DNA from: Toxorhynchites rutilus septentrionalis
Lineage: Eukaryota > Arthropoda > Insecta > Diptera > Culicidae
Direction of reading: 5' to 3'
DNA length: 64,000 nucleotides
NCBI RefSeq assembly: GCF_029784135.1
Contig: NC_073744.1
Location: forward strand, 105,357,266-105,421,265
In this document: piece by piece, positions 22,201 to 34,200 of the stretch
Layout: every line of letters begins with the position of its first letter
How positions within the stretch are numbered: position 1 is the first letter of the stretch
The notes under the pieces: model-generated
Seen by the model: only the letters and a program-made list of their open reading frames with translations
Databases searched by the model: none
What the model was told of the DNA's origin: nothing
Made by a program: the position numbers and the translations under genes

Positions 22201-25200
22201 TTAAGGTTGTGCACCAAAAAATATTTGGGAATACTAAGCATCTTGAATATCTTACTGGAATGTTATAAGTTATTTGGGTTCGCGTGCCAGTCGCAAAACT
22301 GCCTTCAACTAGGATTGCATTTGCGCTAATATTGATCATAATGAAGCATTGCTACTGTTTTCGAGGTTGTTATTAACAAAAAGAGTTTATTTCTCTTGTT
22401 TAGTCATCAAGAAAGTAAATGTTCTGGAATTTTGTATGTGATTAGGTTTTGCTTGTCAGTAGCAAAACTTCCTCCACTAAGGGTGACAGCTGCGCTTCTC
22501 TCGAGCATGAGAAAGTAATGCAACTCTTTTCGAGGCCAGTAATATTCACAGAAGCGTTTCTTTTGAGAATAGCTCAAAATGATGAGAAATGTTTATATTG
22601 CTAGTAGTTTCAAGCCACCAATGTATGGCTCTGTATGCATGCTATGGTGAACGCTTGTTTGGCGCTTGGTTTACGCTTAGTTTGTACGAACGATATCTAG
22701 AGGTGCGATTCCTTTGAGGCAATACTAAATAACATGTAGCATGATATTTGATACATGCGGTGCCAAAGATATATTGATGTAGTTATGAGATATGGAATAA
22801 TGGTGCTGGTGCAACATGTATATAATCGACTGTAGCCGAGTCTATGTCAATTTCGAAAAAGGCCACCGGAATAGCCTTCGAGGTAAATTTTCAATGCATA
22901 GACATGAAATAAATTGCGACATACTATTGTTTTGCGAGGGCAAGAATGAATAATCAATCAATTATCGTCAACTGATTCTACAATGAAAAAATCATTTCAG
23001 AGATTATTCTACTAAACAGTTGTTTCTAAAATTTCACAGCATTATAAAATAATATCCGAAGGTATAAACAAGCGACTTATATAAAATAACAGCGTAGTTC
23101 TACGTCAACAATGCGGTCGTATCTTGGACACAACCTCCTATAAATTTTTTTCAAAACCACGAGTACTAAGTTTTCTAAATTGGAACCATTCCATAAAACA
23201 CGGCGCTTTTCAGGGCCATTAAACCTTCCAAAAAAGAGTTTACGAAATACAGTTCAATGCTTTCTAAAACAATATCCAAAATAATAATAAAACACAAATT
23301 GATTTTTTCATAATTTGTTTGCCAGGATATGATTAGTATGAGAATTTGGCAGTTGTTCTGAGCTTATTGATGGTTGGGGACTTTCCCGATTATTCAATTT
23401 TCACCAATTCTTAAATTGCTTCTAGATTGTACAGTCGACATTTAGCTAATTGGACGGACCGTAATGCGACATATTTATTTGGACATTTTTGTAAACATAG
23501 AGTTCGGGGTCCAAATTATGACCCCACATTGAAAGTCGACGCTGTATCACTGTCATCGCAAATGTTCAATTACAGGTTAAAATAACCTCCAATCCGACAC
23601 TGAGTGGTGGTAATGCGACGTGCTATTGAATGTAATTTACTGTAAATATGTCACAAGCTGGATGGGAAGGAATTTTCCAACTGTGAAAGCTGTGGCGAAT
23701 GGCAAATGCAATCGCTAAACAGAAAGGTTTAGCCGAACAAGATGGGGATATCGAGTAATAACAAAACAATAAACTCTTTAGATTGAAGATAATTTTGTGA
23801 TCCTGAAAAGGACCCTTTTTAGCCTGCATGTGAATCCAACGAGCGAACAAATCGTAATGAATGTATTTTTTGCCATCGCTCCCTTTTAACGCTCATTCGT
23901 TCGTCTCGTTGGACTCGCCCCTCTGGCTGAGTCTGCCGATTTGTCTCTATCCTGTGAGTGTGTACCGCTAGAGTATAAAACACGCGAACCCCTAAAAAAT
24001 ATCTTATTTTCTTTCAAACCGTAAACCCGTGTGGTTGTACGGCATCGGCATCGTGGACGTAATACTTATGACAGACATACAGCTGTACTTGCGTTGTACT
24101 TCGAAAATTGTATGTCTGTCACCATGTACAGCGCTAGAACCATGCAAGCAACTCGGTACAATCGCTGTACCTGTACCGACCTGTTTTACCGCTGTACATG
24201 GCTACAGTTGTACTGTGCGCAGCGCCATAGACGGTTAGTGGTGGATAGCATGAACAAGCAGAATCAGAATCGTTTATCAAGAAAAATCACTTGATAAACG
24301 TTCTTTTCATTGACTTTCTTTTAAGTTAATAACTCAGATTGGAAACTTTTTTGTTGTGTTTGATAGTTTAGACACTAAATAAAAACCTTTTTCATTGAAA
24401 TATGTGGTGGAAATTGGAAAAATATCTGATTGTCAGTTTGACATACGGTACAATGTATAACCAAAGTATGTCTGTCATGGTACGATGATACCTGTACAAC
24501 GCTGTACACGTACAACGCAAGTAAGCTGTATGTCTGTCCCTGGTATAACAAAGGAGGACAAGTTAAGGGAAAGGCAAAGTCCCACTCGAATCGTGCAGGT
24601 GTGCAGTTCCCCGTAGGTGTATCCGCCAATTGCTTCGCAAGGGTAACTAGGCCGAACGGATTGGTGCCGGAGCACCAGTATACCTAACAGCGATTATAGA
24701 GTTTCGGCCGTCGGAGTGCTCGAGTTGGCTTGCAAAGCTGCTCACGACAATTAGAAAACCCGCATCAAGGACAGAGCAGCTTCGGATCGGCGCTTGTCAA
24801 GGCAACAATTAGTTTCAGTGAGTGGCAAAGTGTTTCTCCGGCACGTCGCATCAAATGTAATTTACTGAACAACATGTCACAAGCTGGATGGGAAGAAATT
24901 TTCCAACTGTGAGAGCTGTGGCGAGTGGCAAACGCAATAGCTAAACAGGAAGGTTTAACCGAACAAGATGGGAATATCGAGTGATAACAAAAACACAACA
25001 CCAAAGGTTCTTTTCAGAACCATCAACATGTTCATAAAGAGTAAACAGTAAACTAATCCATTTTTCAGGTAGATAGGTAGTGAATACCTAGCAGAAGAAA
25101 ATAAAACAATATATTTAAAATATATATTTAACAAAAGCTGTCCCCTTTGTATAGTCCTACGTCACTCCGGTTATGTCCCCGACATTACCCACCCGTCTTT

Positions 25201-28200
25201 TTTTTATTACAGAGTCAGTTTAGCACTGACTCAGTTTTAAAAACGAATTCGCTATTAGAAACGACATTGGAAATAAAACAGGGTTCAATTCCACTTTCTA
25301 CACGGCGTTCATTTTTACACTTCACGATCAGTGGAAACGGGAATAGGTGCAAAAAAGTGAGATGTAAGCGTAGTGGAAACGAAAGCGTATGTGGATACGG
25401 GAACAAAGCCCAATATTCTGAAGAAAGCCTAAATTATTAATGGATTAATATGATAACAGTAAACTCAAGCAATGAGAAATGCAACATCTTCTTGATAATT
25501 CGAATTTTTACATTCAAAAATGGCGATTTCTAAAACCGGAACCAAGATCATTTTTCGGACAAACCAAGATCAGAGGTGGACAAACCATGATCATAATTTC
25601 TCTTTGAAGAAAACCGTTAAAAAAGTCACAGGATGGTTGTGTGAATGTTTGTTTGAAGAATTACATTGTTAAACTCTTCGATAGTGGTTTGGTGGCCCTG
25701 AAAAGACCGTTTTGTCTGGTTGTTAGTTCTTGTTTGTTTACTCCACCAATGCCCATAACCGAGTGATAATGATAGAAAGATGGTGATTAGTCATTTGATG
25801 GTGCGTATCACGATAGAAGATGCCTAAGTGCAATGAGATATGATGAAAGCCGCCCTCTGTGGCCCTAAACGAGCTGGCTCCTGTGTTATGTATGGATGAA
25901 ATAAAGAAAAAAAAACAGGAAATGGGTTATATCTATGGTATAACCGCAGGGGTGACGTAGGACTATCGTTGATTTAGAGATCATTTGTATGAAGTTGAAT
26001 CTGAATTCATTCTGAATGAATGAATATTTGGAGAACTTCGAAAACGAGAGCGTTACGTTGGAGGCACAAGGTTTTATGCATCCAATATTGGATACGGAAA
26101 TATCCTACTGATGGGGAAGAATAATCTTCAGAAGCTATCCTGTTGATTGCGATTGATTGAAAAATCACAAAACCTAATGTATTTGGTCACAGTGTTACAT
26201 GGATAGAAAACATTAAAATAAACTCTTTCACATGAATATATTTTGAAAATTCCCAAAGGAACTGGCAGATTATTTTCCAGCAATGATTAGATCTTTCCGG
26301 AACTTTCTCGATGCTGAATGGCATCCTAACGGAAAGAGTTCTGCGCGTGTATGTGTCGATCCTTCGCCGTCCACCTCCTCCAGCACGTTAGGCAACGATG
26401 TTGTCTTGTCGATGTCCTCACGAAAAATGAATGTGTCTCACCACCAGAATATCGCTTAAGTATGCTTTTTGTGTGTGATTGAATCGAGAGAAGGTGTGGT
26501 TTACGATGGCAATTTGGAAGGCAAACTAGAGGGGAATGAACTCTCTGAGCTCGGAACTTTCGGCGACTGAGCAATAATCGATTGCGGGCGCATACAATAT
26601 TGGATACGGAAATATCCTACTGATGGGGAAGAATAAACTTCTGAAGCTATCCTGTTTATTGCGATTGATTGAAAAACCACAAAACCAAATGTATTTGGTC
26701 ACAGTGTTACATGGATAGAAAACATTCAATTAAACTCTTTCACATGAATATATTTTGAAAATTCCCAAAGGAACTGGCAGATTATTTTCAGTAACGATTA
26801 GATATTTCCACATTTTCCTCGATACTGGAAGCCCACCAGTGGTTAATGCCAACTCGATAACCACCTGTTAATAGCACTTGATTGAAACATATTTGGTCAC
26901 AGTGTAACATGGATAGAAAACATTCAATTAAACTCTTTCACATGAATATATTTTGAAAATTCCCAGAGGAACTGGCAGATTATTTTCAGTAACGATTAGA
27001 TATTTCCACATTTTCCTCGATACTGGAAGCCCACCAGTGGTTAATGCCAACTCGATAACCACCTGTTAATAGCACTTGATTGAAACATATTTGGTCACAG
27101 TGTAACATGGATAGAAAACATTCAATTAAACTCTTTCACATGAATATATTTTGAAAATTCCCAGAGGAACTGGCAGATTATTTTCAGTAACGATTAGATA
27201 TTTCCACATTTTCCTCGATACTGGAAGCCCACCAGTGGTTAATGCCAACTCGATAACCACCTGTTAATAGCACTTGATTGAAACATATTTGGTCACAGTG
27301 TAACATGGATAGAAAACATTCAATTAAACTCTTTCACATGAATATATTTTGAAAATTCCCAGAGGAACTGGCAGATTATTTTCAGTAACGATTAGATATT
27401 TCCACATTTTCCTCGATACTGGAAGCCCACCAGTGGTTAATGCCAACTCGATAACCACCTGTTAATAGCCGCGCGTGTATGTGTGTGTAGCGATGTCTTC
27501 CCAGGGAACCGTTTGTGGCATCACTCTCCTCCTGATAGATTCCCTTCTGGCCTAGGGTGCACAAACAGGCTCTTGGTGACACCGTTCATCCGCGCTTTCA
27601 TGATAAATAAAGAGCTTCACCGCAACAGCGACAACATGCTCCAATCGCTGTTCAATTAGAACTGAGTGGATTTCCGAGCGGCGCTCGCTTATATACCGAT
27701 TGGTGATTTCAATAGCCTGTTTTGAAAGCAATTTTAAGACTATTGAAACAAGTTTTTGGATCAAAAAGTAACAAGTATATAACGCGTAGACATTTTATCT
27801 TTCGAATGAAGTGTTTATCATACCATTTCGTTCAGTTGTTTAGGAGCTATTAACACTGAAAATCTCGGTCTCCGGCGTAACGCTTTCGTTTTCGAAACTT
27901 TGATTTTACACCCCGGTATAGAAATGAAAGACGTAGTCCTACGTCAAAACAGGAAGTGGGTTATATCTATGGTATAACAGATGGCGACTGAGCAATAATC
28001 GATTGCGTACGCATACAATATTGGATACGGAAATATCCTACTGATGGGGAAGAATAATCTTCAGAAGCTTTCCTGCTAATTACACTTGGTTGAAAAATTA
28101 CAAAATCAAATGTATTTGATCGCTGTGTTATATGGTTAGAAAACATTAAAATAAACTCTTTCACATGAATGTATTTTTAAATTCCCAGAGGAACTGGCAG

Positions 28201-31200
28201 ATTATTTTCCAGAAATGATTAGATCTTTCCGGAACTTTCTCGATGCTGAATGGCATCCGCGCGTGTATGTGTGTGTAGAGATGTCTTCCCGGGGAACCGT
28301 TTGTGGCATCACTCTCCTCCTGGTGGATTCCCTTCTGGCCTAGGGCGCACAAACAGGCTCTTGGTGACACCGTTCATCCGCGCTTTCATGATAAACGAAG
28401 AGCTTCACCACAACAGCGACAACATGCTCCAATCGCTGTTCAATTATAACTGAGTGGACTTCCAAGCGACGCTCGCTTATATACCGATTGGTGATTTCAA
28501 TAGCCTGTTTTGAAAGCAATTTTAAGACTATTGAAACAAGTTTTTGGATCAAAAGACGGGTGGGTAATGTCGGGGACATAACCGGAGTGACGTAGGACTA
28601 TACAAAGGGGACAGCTTTTGTTAAATATATATTTTAAATATATTGTTTTATTTTCTTCTCCTACGTGAATACCTACCTATCTACCTGAAAAATGGATTAG
28701 TTTACTGTTTACTCTTTATGAATATGTTGATGGTTCTAAAAAGAACCTTTGGTGTTGTGTTTTGTTATCACTCGATATTCCCATCTTGTTCGGTTAAACC
28801 TTCCTGTTTAGCTATTGCGTTTGCCACAGCTTTCACAGTTGGAAAATTTCTTCCCATCCAGCTTGTGACATGTTGTTCAGTGAATTACATTTAATGCGAC
28901 GTGCCGGAGAAAAACTTTGCCACTCACTGAAACTAAGCTGCTCTGTTCTTGATGTGGGTTTTCTGATTGTCGTGAGCAGCTTTGCAAGCCAACTCAAGCA
29001 CTCCGACGGCCGAAGCTCTATAATCGCTGTTAGGTATACTGGTGCTCCGGCACCAATCCGTTCGGCCTAGTTACCCTTGCGGAGCAATCAGTGAATGCGA
29101 CCAACAGGGAACTGGAGACCTGCACGGTTCGAGTGAGACTTTGCCTTTCCCTTAACTTGTCCTCCTTTGTTACGTCCACGATGCCGATGACGTACAACCA
29201 CACGGGTATACGGTTTGAAAGAAAATAAGATATTTTTTTGGGGTCCGCGTGTTTTATACTCTAGCGGTACACACTCACAGGATAGAGACAAATCGGCAGA
29301 CTCAGCCAGAGGTGCGAGTCCAACGAGACGAACGAATGAGCGTTAAAAGGGAGCGATGGCAAAAAAATACATTCATTACGATTTGTTCGCTCGTTGGATT
29401 CACATGCAGGCTAAAAAGGGTCCTTTTCAGGATCACAAAATTATCTTCAATCTAAAGAGTTTATTGTTTTGTTATCACTCGATATCCCCATCTTGTTCGG
29501 CTAAACCTTTCTGTTTAGCGATTGCATTTGCCACTCGCCACAGCTTTCACAGTTGGAAAATTTCTTCCCATCCAGTTTGTGACATATTTTACAGTAAATT
29601 ACATTCAATGGCACGTCGCATTACCACCACTCAGTATCGGATTGGAGGTAATTTTAACCTGTAATTGAACATTTGCGATGACAGTGATACAGTGTCAACT
29701 CTCAATGTGGGGTCATAATTTGAACCCCGAACTCTATGTTTACAAAAATGTCCAACTAAATATGTCGCATTACAGGTCCGTTCAATTAGCTAAATGTCGA
29801 GATAAGTGTAAATTACTGTACTTTCAATCTAGAAGCAATTTAAGAATTAATGAAAATCAATAAGCTCAGAACAACTGCCAAATTCTCATACTCATCTTAT
29901 CCTGGCAAACAAATTATGAAAAAATCAATTTGTGTTTTATTATTATTTTGGATATGTTTTAGAAAGCATTGAACTGCATTTCCTAAACTCTTTTTTGGAA
30001 GGTTTATTGGCCCTGAAAAGCGCCTTGTTTTATGGAATGTTTCCAATTTAGAAAACTTAGTACTCGTGGTTTTGAAAAAAAAACCATTTCGAACGCCCTC
30101 GATGCCGCCTTGTTCTGGATTTGCCACCAAAGCAGTTTGTATAAAGAACAAACTTTTTTCTTCTGCTACCTGATGCCGTTTTGCGATTGCGTTTGCCACT
30201 CGCCACTCGCTGCAACTGCCTGTTGTCTTGATGTCCACCGAACCGAATGTGTTCTGTTCCGAATGCGGGTTTTCTTATCGTCGCGAGCAGCTTTACCAGC
30301 CAACTCGATCACTTCGGCGGCCGAAACTATATAACGCCGGCTAGGTGGACTGGTGCACTGGTACTAACGCGCTCGGCCTATCTACCCTTGCGGGGAACTC
30401 CAGATCAACACGGTTCGAGCGGGATTTTGCCTTTCCCTCCACTTTTCCTTCCTTTACCATGTCCAGACATGGCTGCTTGGGTTGGTTTGTTGATGTGTTG
30501 TGATGCGAACCGATGTGGTGTACGGTTTGAATGAGAATGATCGTTACGGCAGCGGAGCGGGGATTTTTTAGCTGACTGGCTGGCTCGAGAATTACGCATG
30601 TGTGAGACTGCGACCAATGTTTCGTTCATTTTTTTCTTTTTCCTTTCCAATCGTGCTTCATTCTATTTCGCTGCTGCTCTGGTTGCCCGTTTTGGTCGGT
30701 ACGATTTGAGGCGCACATAATGGACCAATCAAAAATGGGCGCATAGTGCGTTTTGACAATGCTTGATATTTCACAATTATTCAATTATTTATCTCAAGAA
30801 AAATGAAATGTTATTCGTTATGATAGATGCGTAGATATATTTCCTATCAATTGATGCAAAAACCTTTGCAATCTATTGAGAAATGCTCGAGTTATAAGCG
30901 TTCCAAATCTTGCATTTTTTTCCTACTTGTTCAGTGCCTAGATTTCCATTTCACCCCCTATATCTTCCGGTTAGACGTAGTCCTACGTCAAAAAGTAACA
31001 AGTATAGAACGCGTAGATATTTTATCTTTCGAATGAAGTGTTTATCATACCATTTCGTTCAGTTGTTAAGGAGCTATTAACGCTCAAAATCTCGGTCTCC
31101 GGCGTAACGCTTTCGTTTTCGAAACTTTGATTTTACACCCCGGTATAGAAATGAAAGACGTAGTCCTACATCAAAACTCATCAATGTAATATGAGACAAT

Positions 31201-34200
31201 TATCATTCTCAAACACAATTATCCAGTTTTCTCACCAGAAAAAAGTGTTATTTTGGGGCTGATTCTCGAATACACTTCACGGTGAAAACAAAATTGCAAA
31301 ATTGCCACGCCATTGAACTACTTTCCACGAGTTAGTGAATCATCATAGATAATAATGGGTTTTCAGGCAGAATGAGCACTTTTCAAATAAAAATTATCAA
31401 TGAAAATTAACTTCTCCGTTTCAAATTAGTGTTCAATGTGAATGGAAAACTTTGTTTTCTTCATGTGGTAAAATAATCTCAAACAAACAAACAAACATTT
31501 CTGAAAATAATTTGTTCTTCTAATGATAAGTTTTAGTGGGAAAATAGTATCGTATCCAGATGTCGACACCGTACTATTGTCATGGCGGATACATTTCATT
31601 TCGTTTCATCGTGAAGTGTATTCGAGAATCAGGCCCTTTATTATAGAGAAAATATATTTGAAATGGAAAAGATAATTTCATTTATAATGTTTACTTTCTG
31701 AGTGTTTACTCAACTCATTTCCATTTTCGCTTTGAACCCAACGGAACACGATGCTACATGCCTCAATGCGAATTTCAATTAGACATTGATTTGAAATTTC
31801 CGAAGCAACCAACATAGAAGTTCCAATTTTAAATTTTATCAAACATAAGTTCTATTCAAGTTCATGGAAATATCATTCTTCAATTAATCCATCAAAAGAT
31901 TCTTATTGGAACGAAAATAAAAAAAAAACTCATTCATCACTCCCTACTTATTCGCCAGCAAGTATGCAATCAGCGATGCCCACGCTAGTTACAATGAGTT
32001 GTGCGCAGGTGTATAACACGATTATCGCTATCTCACTCTACCTACCGTCACCGCCTATCTCACTATCCCTCTGCTGTAAAAGTTCATCATCGACATCACG
32101 ATATGTCAGATGGTGGTAAATTGGTAATTCGCGATAACATCGACGTTGGAGACGAATGAACTGCAAAGTTTAAAGCCTCTTAAAAACAAAGAAACGAAAC
32201 ATCGACGTCTGGTGGCGACTTCAAGTTAGAGTCATAATTTGGGTCCCAAAATCGTTAGTGTAATCTCTATCAGATTAGAAGACACGAAGCAGGTTTTAAA
32301 ATTTTAAAATTTGAATGACAATTTTCACATTATGTTATTTAATTATTAGAAACACGTATTTCTGACTTTCATTCAACCATATGGTCATACAATTCCAACA
32401 TCGTTGCTGATTTTTTTCTTTATAATATAAAGTTGTCTTCATAAACAATTTTCGTATGAGACTTTTTCCCCACCTGCAAACAAAAATGTTTTTAATTTGA
32501 ACATAATACTAATTTGATATGGGAAAGCTAATTTTCATTCATAATTTTAATTTTGAAAACGTTCACTCCGACTGAAAATTAGCTGTTCTTTGACGCTCCC
32601 CTAAACTAGTAAACGAAGCTCACTGCCGTCAACGCGGATCGCTGTTTTGAAGAAAACAAATACTTCTGACGTGTGAGATGTTGGCATCAAAAACATGGCG
32701 GGTGCCATACGGCTGGTTGTGCGCGTCGTTAGTTAAACTATCGATCACGAGGGTATTTACATGCTGATTTCCCCCAGACACCTTGGATTTGAAATCTCCG
32801 TTGGGGAATTCATGTCGGTGGAAACAAAAACTCCCCCTACTTTCATGTAATTGCAATCAAGGCGTTATACTATAGGTGGACCGCAATGTCAAAATGGCTG
32901 TTCGGCCATTGCTCGTGAAAAAAACAAATTTGTTTACAAAACTAATCATATCTTGTGGTGACAAATGCATTCGTTGGCAAAATAGCTGCTCGCGCTTTAC
33001 TGTAGGCAGGTAATTTTCTGGATTTTTTCGTATAACAATTTCTCATAATTGCTTCTACTTTTTCAGATATCTACAATCAGCGATCGAATTAAAAACAGTG
33101 CAGAAGGATGTTTTGAGTATATTTTACCTTCTAGCCGCGCAATCAATGCTTTTCTTTCCAAGCAAGCAGCGTTTTAATCGTATGTGGTTTTATTGAGCAT
33201 TTAAAAGAGAGTGTTAATTTTTTTTTTGTTTCATCACCAGGGCAAAATCATGAAATAGAATCGTACGTGGTACGAATTTATCGGCACAATCTGATCAAGG
33301 ACGGAGGCATAATCAAACGGAAACCACGCGAGAAACTTTTCGATAACATAAAACCGCGCCGCAACACTCGTGTCAAAATGGACGAGTTGGGCTGGGTGCT
33401 GATGAACCACGATTTGATAACACGTAATGAGCCAATCCAACAGCATGCCAATGGTAATCGACTAAATCATTTTAAATTCAACATGGAGCGGTTGCGAAAC
33501 CTACTGGAGCTGGTAGGTCGGTTTGATATATTTATTCCGCTAAAGAATGATTATATTTGTTGATTTCTCAGAGTTGACACCAAAAAGCAAAACAAATTCC
33601 TGCGTATGCTGGATGCAATTTTACAAAACGACAAAGTTTTGAAGGAAATTAAAGAGATGGTTGTGGCGAATCGACTTCTATCGGAAATTCGTTATGTGAC
33701 TACGGTGGAACGTATGCTGAAACACGATTTGGACCCCTCTTTGCGCTGCTGCTTTGTATGCCGAGAGTATTTCCGCACTGCCGATGAGTATACCAGTTAT
33801 TTCGAAAAATTGCACGGTGAAAAATTTCTTATTGTTGCGGCGGTGGATCGATTTCAGACTAGTCAAAAGTTCAACGTTCTACATCACTACAATGACCTTA
33901 ATCCGGTGACAATATTCACGATTTGCAATGTATACCACACAGCCCTAATAAAAAAAAAAAACAAGAAAAGACGGGTCTAATATTTTACAATAAAGAACAA
34001 ATCTACCACTTTCCACGAAAATCGGAGAACCACTATATCGGTTCGACATGGAATGGCTGATACATATAAGGCAGAAAAAAGGTTTAACTTTGGAATTCAA
34101 CATCCTATATTTCCTCGTACCATTAAGTTCATGGCGCATTTGATGGCGTCATCGTAGCTGCTGCTATGGAAATGACGTGAGCATATACCTTGATTTATCT

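Larger units (their letters stand above)
23148..25200 (+). mobile_element. histone-derived compound repeat, copy A (5-prime truncated)
   Basis: In order: a stem-loop GGCGCTTTTCAGGGCC (23202-23217), a stem-loop in the opposite sense (23799-23814), a TATAAAA (23974-23980), an H2A pseudogene split by a MITE (24063-24545), a perfect histone-type stem-loop (25006-25021), and the end TATAGTCCTACGTCACTCCGG-like stretch with CATTACCCACCCGTC. It is inverted relative to copy B. Confidence 0.75.
28554..30990 (-). mobile_element. histone-derived compound repeat, copy B (most complete)
   Basis: Reading on the minus strand from 30990: the end TGACGTAGGACTACGTC, H2A unit 1 with its ATG (30470), stem-loop GGCGCTTTTCAGGGCC (30024-30009), a stem-loop in the opposite sense (29419-29434), TATA (29261-29255), H2A unit 2 (29183-28933), the perfect stem-loop (28747-28732), TATAGTCCTACGTCAC (28602-28587) and a shared 32-bp outer tail to 28554. 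Total about 2.4 kb. No transposase is encoded. Confidence 0.75.

Noticed and set aside
26862..27470. CRISPR array
   Set aside because: Repeats are contiguous 198-bp units without unique spacers, in an animal genome.
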